Shown piece after piece: positions 8,249 to 14,987 of a stretch of DNA of 31,111 bases. A model generated the notes under the pieces. It searched no databases and was not told the DNA's origin. It saw only the letters and a list, made by a program, of their open reading frames with translations. The position numbers were made by a program, and so were the translations under genes. The DNA is taken from assembly GCF_003458715.1 (NCBI RefSeq), contig NZ_QRVI01000027.1:1-31111 (forward strand), read 5' to 3'. The stretch is from Eubacterium sp. AF22-8LB. Lineage in GTDB: Bacteria > Bacillota_I > Bacilli_A > Erysipelotrichales > Erysipelotrichaceae. The first letter of the stretch is position 1. Every line of letters begins with the position of its first letter.

Positions 8249-9136
8249 ATGGAGAACAAATTACACATTTTAAACGGATATTCGGATGAATTGTTTCCCA
8301 TAAATATCTGTGTTGTTAGAAAATATAGTGATTTACCGATAGGCAGTGGTTTTAAGTCTTTGCATTGGCATGAGGACTTGCAATTTGTGCTATGTACTAA
8401 GGGCTATGTGAGTTATCAGGTAAATGGAATAGAGTACAAACTTAAAGAAAAAGAGGCATTGTTTATTAATAAAGGTGCTTTGCATATGTCGAGTGATATG
8501 AGTGAGGATGGAGAATATGTGACACTTACTTTTCCTGAAGATTTACTTTTTTTCTTTAAAGAGAGTCGAATGAAATATAAGTATGTATGGCCTTATACGC
8601 GTATGGATTTTTTAAGATGTTATGAAATCAAAGGAAAGAATCAAATACTCGAATATTTGTATGATATTTATAATATTTATTTAAATGGTTCGGATATGTT
8701 TGAATATGATGTTTCTATTTTGATCACAATGATTTGGAGACAATTAGTTAAGAGTTTATCTACAATTGATTTTATACCGAACAAAAAAGATGTCGAAAGA
8801 CAAGAACACGTACAAGTTATGCTTGTATATATTCATACGCATTATGCAGATGAATTATCTTTAAAGGATATTGCGGACGCAGGGATGATGAGTATTGCGC
8901 AGTGTAATCGTTGTTTCAATAAAATGTTAAATGTAACACCATATGAGTATTTAATTCAGTATCGGTTGAAAAAGGCAACAAATCTTTTAAAAGATGCCAC
9001 GCTGAATGTAACGGAAATATCAGAGATTGTTGGTTTTAATAATGTGACGCATTTTATTCAGGCATTTAAAAAGGTGTATGGCATATCACCAAAGAAATAT
9101 AAAATGATGGAGGATCAAAATGAAAAGGGCAGTTGA
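8249..9136 (+). CDS. AraC-family transcriptional regulator with cupin sensor domain
   Basis: A 295-aa regulator. The N-terminal half is a cupin-like sensor (HWHEDLQFVLCTKG, then KLKEKEALFINKGALH). The C-terminal ~100 residues contain the two helix-turn-helix motifs of AraC proteins: ELSLKDIADAGMMSIAQCNRCF and VTEISEIVGFNNVTHFIQAF, then KKVYGISPKKYK. No clear Shine-Dalgarno precedes the ATG at 8249, but an in-frame stop at 8240 excludes longer starts. It overlaps the MazG-like gene by 17 bases. Members usually activate nearby sugar or stress genes; no sugar genes lie close by here. Confidence 0.92.
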   Translation: MENKLHILNGYSDELFPINICVVRKYSDLPIGSGFKSLHWHEDLQFVLCTKGYVSYQVNGIEYKLKEKEALFINKGALHMSSDMSEDGEYVTLTFPEDLLFFFKESRMKYKYVWPYTRMDFLRCYEIKGKNQILEYLYDIYNIYLNGSDMFEYDVSILITMIWRQLVKSLSTIDFIPNKKDVERQEHVQVMLVYIHTHYADELSLKDIADAGMMSIAQCNRCFNKMLNVTPYEYLIQYRLKKATNLLKDATLNVTEISEIVGFNNVTHFIQAFKKVYGISPKKYKMMEDQNEKGS

Positions 9137-9440
9137 AGAAATCTTAAAGTTTAATGAGGAAAGAGATTGGGATCAGTTTCATAATCCAGAAAACTTGGCT
9201 AAATCCATTAGTATTGAGGCCGGAGAGTTGTTGGAATGTTTTCAGTGGAACAATGAATATGATCAACAGCATGTTTGTGAAGAGCTTGCGGATGTGATGA
9301 ATTATTGTATTTTAATGGCGAATAAACTGGGAGTGGATATGGAAGAAATATTGTTGATGAAATTAGAACAAAATAAGAAGAAATATCCCGTAGAAAAGTG
9401 TAAAGCATCTTCTAAAAAGTACACAGAACTGATAAAATAA
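9120..9440 (+). CDS. MazG-like nucleotide pyrophosphohydrolase
   Basis: A 106-aa all-alpha NTP pyrophosphohydrolase. The metal-binding acidic residues are seen in SISIEAGELLECFQW and EELADVMNYCILMANKLG, and the tail QNKKKYPVEK is typical of the short MazG-like subgroup (about 100 aa). The enzyme hydrolyses non-canonical or excess nucleoside triphosphates to monophosphates and acts as house cleaning. The start lies 7 bases after GGAGG inside the AraC coding end. It is likely cotranscribed with the AraC gene and the next gene. Confidence 0.88.
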   Translation: MKRAVEEILKFNEERDWDQFHNPENLAKSISIEAGELLECFQWNNEYDQQHVCEELADVMNYCILMANKLGVDMEEILLMKLEQNKKKYPVEKCKASSKKYTELIK

Positions 9441-9444
9441 GGGT

Positions 9445-10107
9445 ATGTTAGATGTCGAGCGATTACAATTCTTAGATTTATACAGCTTTGAACTGCGATT
9501 GGATTATTTTGAGAAGATTCTAGAATTCACGAGTTCTTCTTATTCTTTCTATTGGTTAGAGGCTATATTAAATTTAATGATTTATAAAGATACAATTGAA
9601 TTTGATGAAATTTTAGATGAAATGATTTCTTTATCCTATGAGGATGTTGTAGAAAAAGGATATCATTTGGGTCCGTTAATTCATCAAAAGCGTACAAACG
9701 CATTGGAAAATGCGATTTTAAGCATCCAAAAGTATTTGCCTGAAAACTGCTCGAAACAAGAAATTATTATTTGTGTAAAGCAGCATGATGAAGCTTTAAA
9801 AGAATACAAGAAACTATTGATTATGCAGACGCCGTATCGTTTATTATCGAGCTTTTTGGTGGATGTAGGTGGCAATGATCCAATTTGGAATCGCCCAAAG
9901 GATATTATAGAAACAATCAAAGATTATAATGAAAAATATAGACTTCCGTATATTATAGAAAATGATAGGGGTCTTAAAAGAAGAGTTGTTGTTCAACCAG
10001 AATGGAGAGATTTCTTAATGACTAATTATCGTGTCATTATGGAATGGGTTCATGATGAAAAGATCAAGTATCTAGAAAAGCGAAAGATTGAAGAAAGTGC
10101 ATCTTAG
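9445..10107 (+). CDS. HNH-nuclease-associated N-terminal domain protein, lacking the HNH part
   Basis: A 220-aa soluble protein. The segments SSYSFYWLEAILNLM and TPYRLLSSFL resemble the phrases TYKFYWFLAIL and VPYRFLSPWF that I know from the N-terminal region of many Bacillota HNH endonuclease proteins. Here the chain ends about where the HNH domain would begin, and no His-Asn-His motif is visible. It could be a truncated nuclease, a nuclease-domain-free regulator or an unrelated protein. It follows the MazG-like gene by four bases. The RBS is weak (AAGGG very close to the ATG), so translation may depend on coupling. A terminator surrounds its stop codon. Confidence 0.55.
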   Translation: MLDVERLQFLDLYSFELRLDYFEKILEFTSSSYSFYWLEAILNLMIYKDTIEFDEILDEMISLSYEDVVEKGYHLGPLIHQKRTNALENAILSIQKYLPENCSKQEIIICVKQHDEALKEYKKLLIMQTPYRLLSSFLVDVGGNDPIWNRPKDIIETIKDYNEKYRLPYIIENDRGLKRRVVVQPEWRDFLMTNYRVIMEWVHDEKIKYLEKRKIEESAS

Positions 10108-10123
10108 GATGTGCTTTTTCTTT
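10097..10123 (+). terminator. Terminator at the 3' end of the AraC-MazG operon
   Basis: GTGCATC / GATGTGC (two G-T pairs) encloses the loop TTAG that carries the TAG stop codon; five T follow. It is the third terminator in this region built around a stop codon. Confidence 0.65.
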
Positions 10124-10129
10124 TGGTTA

Positions 10130-10154
10130 AAATAAAAAAGCCTATTGCTAGACT
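10130..10154 (-). terminator. Terminator of the 28-aa minus-strand peptide gene
   Basis: On the minus strand AGTCTA GCAA TAGGCT (10139-10154) is followed by TTTTTT. It starts right after the peptide's stop codon. Confidence 0.6.
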
Positions 10155-10240
10155 TACTTTTGTTTGTGTTTTAGATACATCGCATAAATAAATTTTGCGA
10201 TTCCAATCGCAATAAAAAATATTCCTAATTTTAGTAGCAT
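10154..10240 (-). CDS. 28-aa single-helix membrane peptide
   Basis: A short frame starting MLLKLGIFFIAIGIAKFIY with a basic tail ending KHKQK: one transmembrane helix and a positively charged C-terminus. AAAGGA lies 13-18 bases upstream, and its own terminator follows immediately. Size and design resemble type I toxin peptides and other small bacterial membrane peptides, but no antisense RNA is proven. The alternative is a chance frame, made less likely by the RBS and terminator. Confidence 0.45.
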   Translation of the reverse strand: MLLKLGIFFIAIGIAKFIYAMYLKHKQK

Positions 10241-10275
10241 TATAAAAGTTCTATCCTTTCTGTTTTTAATATATG

Positions 10276-10447
10276 TTACATAATTTTGTATATAAAGAAT
10301 ATAATTCGAATACAAAAAAATAAAAACTCCTTTATGTAAAGGAGCAATTGTCAGATGGTACGAAAGCCGTTCAATAAATCGAACTTCTAAGCATTTTAAA
10401 AGTAAATATTTTCAGTTTAGCAACTATCAAATTGGTAGTTGCTTTTT
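10276..10447 (+). promoter_or_regulatory. Structured leader with anti-SD hairpin and terminator (attenuator or small RNA)
   Basis: TTACAT (10276-10281) and TATAAT (10300-10305) form a plausible promoter. The transcript would begin with the hairpin CTCCTTTA TG TAAAGGAG (10327-10344), which hides a good ribosome binding sequence, and would end with GCAACTA / TAGTTGC (10420-10442) followed by T-rich sequence, a terminator. It lies just before the gene at 10483. On the minus strand the first hairpin is followed by a T-run and could terminate transcription the other way. It could be an attenuated leader or an independent ~130-nt RNA. Confidence 0.5.
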
Positions 10448-10482
10448 CTGTTTTTATGATGCCTAGAGGGGTTTTGTATGTC

Positions 10483-11175
10483 ATGTCATGGGAAAGGACG
10501 TTTAATCGTTTTTTTGTCAAGTATCGACTTGAAGAAGAGTTAAAGCGTATCGAACATTGGATAGATTTTAGAGAATTTTATCACAATATTTATCTATATC
10601 TGAGATCTCCAAACATGCTTTCAGAATCTCTGAGGTGTGGGGGAAGTAATAAAGATACGTGTTTGGATACTGTTTGTAAATGGAATGATGAATGTGAGCG
10701 GTATGATGAGGAATCTAATGCCATTATGGCTATGAGTTCAGAACAAAGAAAACAATTTTTTGATTTGTTTGTTCTACATAGACCAATTCAAGGCAATCAG
10801 AACTGGAGATTAAAAGAGGATCTTTTGGTGTTGTTTGCTTCTAACGATAGGGATTATGTATTTTCAGATGTCATTCTTGCTGAATACGAAGCAATCAAAT
10901 CGAAGTTTGACGAAAAATTCCAATCTGATTTTGAAAGAAGAAAAGATATCTTCAATGAAATACTAATTAGCAAGTCTTACTTACTGCCTGAAAAATGGAA
11001 AAATACAGATTTTGAATGTGGAGGAAATGCATGTCGAAGAAAACACCTGATTTTTCTTGCGGATATGTTTGAAGAAGGTGAGATTGCAGAAAGCGATTTT
11101 AAATCAATCGCAAGTGTTCTTCCGTATGGAAAAAAATACGTGAAATTTGTTTTGGAACAAATAAATAACAACTAA
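10483..11175 (+). CDS. Unknown 230-aa protein with two cysteine clusters
   Basis: A soluble protein I do not recognise. It carries two cysteine-containing segments, RCGGSNKDTCLDTVCKWNDEC in the first third and FECGGNACRRKH near residue 190, which could bind a metal. I take the ATG at 10483 because AGAGGGG lies about 11 bases upstream; the longer frame to 10432 would begin inside the preceding terminator. It is monocistronic, with a structured leader before it and a hairpin behind it. It borders the repeat-rich segment that begins the foreign array. Confidence 0.6.
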   Translation: MSWERTFNRFFVKYRLEEELKRIEHWIDFREFYHNIYLYLRSPNMLSESLRCGGSNKDTCLDTVCKWNDECERYDEESNAIMAMSSEQRKQFFDLFVLHRPIQGNQNWRLKEDLLVLFASNDRDYVFSDVILAEYEAIKSKFDEKFQSDFERRKDIFNEILISKSYLLPEKWKNTDFECGGNACRRKHLIFLADMFEEGEIAESDFKSIASVLPYGKKYVKFVLEQINNN

Positions 11176-11198
11176 ATATTAAAAATTGACAATAAAAA

Positions 11199-11225
11199 AA
11201 TGAGTACGCCAATACTCATTAATTT
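11199..11225 (+). terminator. Hairpin after the 10,483 gene
   Basis: AATGAGTA CGCCAA TACTCATT is an 8-bp perfect stem followed by AATTT. The T-run is weak, so termination efficiency is uncertain. Confidence 0.5.
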
Positions 11226-11234
11226 ATAAAACTC

Positions 11235-11353
11235 AACAAGATTAATTCATTAACAAGATTAATTCATAAAACTTAACAAGATTAACAAAAAAATCTCTTT
11301 TCTATATCCATTGTATTAATCTTGTTTGAGTTTGTCAAGACTTTAAACAAGAT
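11235..11353. repeat. Iteron-like direct repeats with an inverted copy
   Basis: AACAAGATTAATTCAT occurs exactly at 11235-11250 and 11252-11267; AACAAGATTAAC is a third partial copy at 11275-11286. An inverted copy, TTAATCTTGTTT, lies at 11316-11327, and AACAAGAT recurs at 11346-11353. Repeats of this sort can bind an initiator, recombinase or repressor. They directly precede the structured RNA region. Confidence 0.6.
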
Positions 11354-11995
11354 GCGTCACGAGCCATATCCTCGCCATGACCTGATTGATTCAGTGAGCA
11401 AGGAAATACGTGCTAAATCTACTAGTATGCTGATACCAGTAGAGGATGAAGGAAAGATGATATGATTCATTGGTTTGAAATCATTACAGCCATTTGAATG
11501 TTTTCAACTCGTATCATCTTGAGAATTTCCGACAATGGACGGAGGCGGATGTACATAGTCATGATGTGCATTTGTCTTTAGTGAGATAGTGTCAGTCGAA
11601 GACTCACGTAAAAAAAATAGACTGGGGTGGACACGCTGATGTGAGACATTTACGAAAGTATGGGTAGCGTTGTATTTATCTACAATACAGTTAAGTGACT
11701 AAAAGATGAAAGAGCAAAGAGCAAGTAATCTCTGTTAAGTAGATACGTAAATGCTGGTGACAGAGTGCATGGCTATGAAACGACAACAATGACGGGTGAC
11801 GGGAAAGTTCCTTAAATTCAAATCGGATGAATATACTTCTTATGGCATGATGATTCCATGCTGTAAGGGAAAAGTGTATTCTCCTCTTCCAAATCAAGGT
11901 TCAAGGAAAGTAAGTATAAGCTTGATTGTGATAAATATTATAAGAAAAATAAATTTATAAATATACTTTATTTAAGGCTTATTTGAGCTTTTTTT
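11345..11995 (+). ncRNA. Large structured noncoding RNA, possibly ROOL-like
   Basis: About 650 nt with no convincing ORF but many helices: TCTACT/AGTAGA with inner GTAT/ATAC (11418-11443); AGATGATA/TATCATCT (11455-11519); ATGTACAT/ATGTGCAT (11549-11571); a multi-branch junction closed by ACGCT/AGCGT (11633-11670) holding ATGT-gag-ACAT and TAC-GAAA-GTA; TGTATT/AATACA (11671-11689); CTCTGT/ACAGAG (11730-11765); a ten-pair GAATATACTT/AAGTGTATTC (11829-11881) enclosing CTTA/TAAG and GCATG/CATGC; and AATCAAG/CTTGATT (11892-11927). It looks richer in G+C than its neighbours. Size, lack of coding, Bacillota host and mobile context suggest the ROOL class, but GOLLD or a new class is possible. The 5' end is uncertain. 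Confidence 0.65.
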
Positions 11996-11996
11996 G
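11974..11996 (+). terminator. Terminator of the large RNA
   Basis: AAGGCT / AGCTTT (one G-T pair, loop TATTTG) is followed by further T. It lies 45 bases beyond the last helix of the RNA. Confidence 0.65.
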
Positions 11997-12002
11997 AAAA
12001 AA

Positions 12003-12072
12003 GGTCACGAAAGTGACCGTGACGTATTACGCAATACGCTGTATGGTTGATTTGAAAAAGAGGAGAGATAAA
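12003..12072 (+). promoter_or_regulatory. Twin hairpins and RBS leading the array
   Basis: GGTCAC GAAA GTGACC (12003-12018, GNRA tetraloop) is followed by CGTATT ACGC AATACG (12023-12038), both perfect. AGAGGAGAG then serves the ATG at 12074. This leader differs from the A and B hairpins used further on. Confidence 0.6.
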
Positions 12073-12073
12073 T

Positions 12074-12151
12074 ATGATTGAAATAGAATTAAAAGTATTA
12101 AAAATGAATGATTTATACAGAATTAAAAATGAAGGGATGTGTGTTGAATGA
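12074..12151 (+). CDS. 25-aa coupled small ORF
   Basis: A 25-codon frame beginning MIEIELKVLKMNDLYR, with a strong RBS (GAGGAGAG) 7-8 bases before the ATG. Its stop overlaps the start of the next gene (ATGA). It may be a leader peptide coupling translation of the membrane protein at 12148, or a remnant. No family is recognisable. Confidence 0.5.
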   Translation: MIEIELKVLKMNDLYRIKNEGMCVE

Positions 12152-12951
12152 AAATTTTGTTAATCCCAGATAATCCTCTAAATGAAATTGATTCTTTAGT
12201 AGATATTCAAGAGAAACAGTCAAAAAAAATTAAAGATTCAAGAGTAATTTCTATAATTTCCTTAGTCCTGATGCTTTATACCTGTATAGTTGGAAATTAT
12301 CCTTTATTGCCAGATATTGAAATAAGGTCTTGTTTTGAATTAATGGAAGCATTCTTGGTGATTGCAATTATTTCTATGGCTTTTTCAATATATTACCAAC
12401 ATTGTTTAGACAAAATCATGAATAAAATATCTGCTTTAAAAGATCATTATATTTTTTATTCAGCATACTATATGCTATTAGATTTATATGATGGAAATCG
12501 CATATGTTATAGCGATATATGTGATATTGCTTACCGTGATGAGCATTTATTTAACCTGAACGATAGATTCTTTTCACTTTATTTTGATCAAGATAAGGCT
12601 GATAAATGGAATGATATTCATCATATGAACATAGATTGTTTTATAAAACGAAATAAATTTAATTACCATGCTGATGAGTTAGATTTTAATGATATTAATA
12701 AAAAATGTTTTAAAGACTATAAAATCGAGAGTGTTTTTTCATTAGCAAATATTTCTTATTTTGATATCTGTAAACTAGTTGTTTTTGATGTGCTGGATTT
12801 TGATGACTTAATTAATGTTCTTTCTAAATTTTTAAAAAGCAAATTGGAAATGATTGAAGATAAGGAACAAATTAATAAATCTAGAGATCTAAATTCCTAT
12901 GGAAGAACAATCGGCAAAGAAATATTATCTAAATATAATATTGATTCTTGA
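12148..12951 (+). CDS. Two-helix membrane protein with C-terminal LNSYGRTIG motif
   Basis: A 267-aa unknown. Two transmembrane helices lie near residues 32-50 (VISIISLVLMLYTCIV) and 68-85 (AFLVIAIISMAFSIYY); the rest is a cytoplasmic, acidic domain rich in Asp and Tyr. The C-terminus contains DLNSYGRTIGKEILSKY, which recurs almost unchanged at the N-terminus of the membrane protein at 22160. The gene end (ATTGATTCTTGAAATTAAAAAAA) is nearly the same as the end of the next gene, suggesting recombination at gene boundaries. First large gene of the array; function unknown. Confidence 0.65.
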   Translation: MKILLIPDNPLNEIDSLVDIQEKQSKKIKDSRVISIISLVLMLYTCIVGNYPLLPDIEIRSCFELMEAFLVIAIISMAFSIYYQHCLDKIMNKISALKDHYIFYSAYYMLLDLYDGNRICYSDICDIAYRDEHLFNLNDRFFSLYFDQDKADKWNDIHHMNIDCFIKRNKFNYHADELDFNDINKKCFKDYKIESVFSLANISYFDICKLVVFDVLDFDDLINVLSKFLKSKLEMIEDKEQINKSRDLNSYGRTIGKEILSKYNIDS

Positions 12952-12964
12952 AATTAAAAAAACA

Positions 12965-12978
12965 TGGCAGTACTGCCA
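12965..12978. repeat. A-hairpin copy 1 (TGGCAGTACTGCCA)
   Basis: A perfect 14-bp palindrome ending 18 bases before the ATG at 12997, with AGGGAG between. First of nine copies placed directly upstream of the RBS of small array genes. Confidence 0.9.
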
Positions 12979-12996
12979 CTTAGGGAGATGTTTAAA

Positions 12997-13491
12997 ATGA
13001 GATCCTTAGAACTAAAAACATTACAAATAAAGGATGACATACCTTTGTATGTAACGCTAGATAGTTTAACTACTTATGTAGTAAATGAAAATAGAGATTT
13101 AAAAAGATATAAATTTGTTACTAGAAATGCCGACAGCTGTGTATATACACCAGTTTATATGTTAAAACTCTACCCTTCTTCTAGTAAAGAAAAGATTGTT
13201 TCATTACTGGAATACTTTTTTAAAGTATGTGATGTTGGTGCAAGTCCACAATGTATGTGGAAGACAGATGACTGTGATTACATTAGCTTATTGTTGCCAT
13301 ATACGAGATACGATCAGATTAAATTTGATCTTGTACGTAATAAAATATTGGAGCAATTTCCGGAATTGCTTATGCCAGAAAATTGTCTTGAAAAACTTCC
13401 AGACTATGGAAAAATGAAGGATTATATTGCTTCAATTGAAGTTGCATATCCTGAAACTTGGACAGTAGAGTATGAAATGATTGATTCTTGA
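12997..13491 (+). CDS. Unknown 164-aa soluble protein with A-hairpin leader
   Basis: No membrane segment and no recognised family. It begins MRSLELKTLQIKDDIPLYV and contains scattered cysteines (ADSCVYTP, FKVCDVG, SPQCMWKTDDCDY). I chose the ATG at 12997 because it sits at the fixed distance after the A hairpin and RBS; the frame opens at 12964 inside the hairpin. Its end, MIDS followed by TGAAAATAAAAAAATGGCAG, matches the end of the preceding gene almost base for base. It is one of the few soluble proteins in the array. Confidence 0.7.
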   Translation: MRSLELKTLQIKDDIPLYVTLDSLTTYVVNENRDLKRYKFVTRNADSCVYTPVYMLKLYPSSSKEKIVSLLEYFFKVCDVGASPQCMWKTDDCDYISLLLPYTRYDQIKFDLVRNKILEQFPELLMPENCLEKLPDYGKMKDYIASIEVAYPETWTVEYEMIDS

Positions 13492-13502
13492 AAATAAAAA
13501 AA

Positions 13503-13516
13503 TGGCAGTGCTGCCA
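13503..13516. repeat. A-hairpin copy 2
   Basis: TGGCAGTGCTGCCA, ending 20 bases before the ATG at 13537; GGAAGGAG lies between. Confidence 0.9.
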
Positions 13517-13536
13517 CGTAGGAAGGAGTGTTATTG

Positions 13537-13875
13537 ATGAGGGAAAACACGAAAAATAAGAATGGAAAAGATAAAACGATTTTTGAATTGATTGATGATT
13601 TACGAAAAGATGAGAAAGTTTATCTAAGATTTTTGGTAGTATCAATGATTCTGGAATATTTGATTTTTACACCTTTATGTAATTTGATAGGAACATCATA
13701 TTTTGAACCTTTTATCCAGTATATATGTCTAATAGGGATAATTATGATTTTGGCATGGATATGTTCATTAAATTGGATTACCTTGAATTGTTCTAAAGTA
13801 CCAAAATGGTTTTACTTTATTTCTATTTTTGCATCTATGTCTGTTATATTTTCAATCATTATTATAGTGTGCTAA
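13537..13875 (+). CDS. Small membrane protein, paralog family 1 (112 aa)
   Basis: A charged N-terminus (MRENTKNKNGKDKTIFELID, then DLRKDEKVYLRFL) is followed by about three to four transmembrane helices. The segment SLNWITLNCSKVPKWFYF aligns with LLNAFSSKKCRYQLYPFWYY of the next gene and LLNAFSSKNCRIKKYPIWFY of the gene at 18842, defining a three-member family of unknown function. The start is set by the A hairpin and the GGAAGGAG box. Small multi-helix proteins of this style include bacteriocin immunity proteins, but no specific family is recognised. Confidence 0.75.
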   Translation: MRENTKNKNGKDKTIFELIDDLRKDEKVYLRFLVVSMILEYLIFTPLCNLIGTSYFEPFIQYICLIGIIMILAWICSLNWITLNCSKVPKWFYFISIFASMSVIFSIIIIVC

Positions 13876-13907
13876 TCAACATGATACACACTTTAAACAA
13901 AAGAAAA

Positions 13908-13925
13908 CATGGCAGTGCTGCCATG
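13908..13925. repeat. A-hairpin copy 3 (longest arms)
   Basis: CATGGCAGTGCTGCCATG; the core at 13910-13923 ends 20 bases before the ATG at 13944, with AAAGGAG between. Confidence 0.9.
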
Positions 13926-13943
13926 TTGAAAGGAGTGTTATTG

Positions 13944-14240
13944 ATGAGTACTATACATTTGAAAGAGTATGAAAAGAAGTATCTCAAACATTTGACTTTT
14001 CTTTCCATAGTAGATTTGATTGTAATTCTATTGTGCCTGCTTTTTAAAATTAGAATTCCTATAAAAAAATCACTATTCGATAATCTGGCATTGTTATGGA
14101 TAATAGACATGTTTTTATGGTTTGCATTATTGAACGCATTCAGTTCAAAAAAATGTAGGTATCAACTTTATCCATTTTGGTACTATTTAATTACAATTCT
14201 AAATTTAATACTGTTTACAATTTTAGTTATAAGAAACTAA
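13944..14240 (+). CDS. Small membrane protein, paralog family 1 (98 aa)
   Basis: It starts MSTIHLKEYEKKYLKHLTFL and has about four short hydrophobic segments. The family signature is WFALLNAFSSKKCR, then YPFWYYLI. It is closest to the gene at 18842 (LLNAFSSK, CR, YP, W[YF]Y and a final ILVIRN/ILIIAN). The start follows the A hairpin and an AAAGGAG box. The in-frame extension upstream to 13806 overlaps the preceding gene and is rejected. Confidence 0.75.
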   Translation: MSTIHLKEYEKKYLKHLTFLSIVDLIVILLCLLFKIRIPIKKSLFDNLALLWIIDMFLWFALLNAFSSKKCRYQLYPFWYYLITILNLILFTILVIRN

Positions 14241-14296
14241 AGAAAGTTAATGAAATATTAGTAAATTGTGAGTGAGATAGTTCATAGATAAAGAAA

Positions 14297-14310
14297 TGGC
14301 AGTGCTGCCA
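14297..14310. repeat. A-hairpin copy 4
   Basis: TGGCAGTGCTGCCA, ending 17 bases before the ATG at 14328; AAGAAGGTGA between. Confidence 0.9.
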
Positions 14311-14327
14311 TGTAAGAAGGTGATAGG

Positions 14328-14465
14328 ATGAAAAAGAAAAATGAAAAAGAGTTTATGAAAATTATAATTATGGAATTATTCATGTTTATTATTAGTATCG
14401 GTGCACTCTATCTTTTTTTCAAATATATAATTTTCCCATTTTTCTTTAAGTTGTTTAAAGTATAA
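14328..14465 (+). CDS. 45-aa single-helix membrane protein overlapping a minus-strand gene
   Basis: A lysine-rich start (MKKKNEKEFMK) precedes a long hydrophobic stretch ending FFFKLFKV. The A hairpin and RBS support it, although it is short. Its last 90 bases are antisense to the 3' end of the minus-strand gene 14376-14909. The same arrangement of short plus-strand gene and convergent overlap recurs at 20116, 21144 and 22812, with shorter overlaps at 16136 and 18842. Confidence 0.65.
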   Translation: MKKKNEKEFMKIIIMELFMFIISIGALYLFFKYIIFPFFFKLFKV

Positions 14466-14909
14466 GAAAATGATTGATATAAATCCTGTGCACCAATATA
14501 AAATCAAATTAAAGTCCCATTGCAGTAATTTATCATTTGGAAACATTAATTCAAGAGTTTTGTCTTTTATTCCAAACAAAAAAGTAAATGCTATAGTGGT
14601 TAATGCAAAGAATAAATGATAGAAAAAATTGTTTACTACTAATTCTTCATTTATTAAACGGTTTTGAATGACAGATTCAAAATGATGCTTAGCCATAAAG
14701 GAACATATACAATGGAATATAAGTAAGTTAAACATTATTCTTGCAATTGTTCCAATAGAATCCGTGTTTATTGAGTTTTCTGTATGGCAAAAATATTCGG
14801 TAATTAATGTATAAAAAACAAAGTTAGCAAAGCCAAAAAATAACAAATATCCAATTTGTGTAATAGATAAAGAAAACATTTTAAAGTAATTTAAATCATC
14901 ATATTTCAT
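14376..14909 (-). CDS. Four-helix membrane protein, minus-strand family
   Basis: A 177-aa membrane protein with about four helices (IGYLLFFGFANFVFY, IMFNLLIFHCICSF, HLFFALTTIAFTFLFG, LILYWCTGFISIIFLYF) and a charged tail. GGAGG precedes the start. The phrase QWDFNLILYWCTG with YFKQL is recovered in the decayed copy at 22899-23009 (QWSYTVVFYWYTG, YFKQL), and LYW plus a similar last helix in the fragment at 21256-21429. In related units a Cro/CI regulator lies divergently upstream; here it is missing and only the B half-palindrome remains. Function unknown. Confidence 0.75.
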   Translation of the reverse strand: MKYDDLNYFKMFSLSITQIGYLLFFGFANFVFYTLITEYFCHTENSINTDSIGTIARIMFNLLIFHCICSFMAKHHFESVIQNRLINEELVVNNFFYHLFFALTTIAFTFLFGIKDKTLELMFPNDKLLQWDFNLILYWCTGFISIIFLYFKQLKEKWENYIFEKKIECTDTNNKHE

Positions 14910-14952
14910 TAATAATACCTCCGATTATTTATATTTTACCATATAAAAATTA

Positions 14953-14967
14953 TTGTAATTTTCCTTA
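14953..14967. repeat. Half copy of the B palindrome
   Basis: Only the right half (TTCCTTAA) plus the standard AGAAAGAAGG leader survives, where other units have the full TTAAGGCAAWTTGCCTTAA. It marks the deletion of the regulator gene in this unit. Confidence 0.6.
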
Positions 14968-14987
14968 AAGAAAGAAGGCTGATAACA

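Noticed and set aside
10432..10482. Longer N-terminus for the gene at 10483
   Set aside because: Would start within the terminator hairpin; the RBS lies further downstream.
11691..11897. 68-codon minus-strand frame in the structured RNA region
   Set aside because: No RBS, and the segment contains long complementary helices; the frame is better explained by chance.
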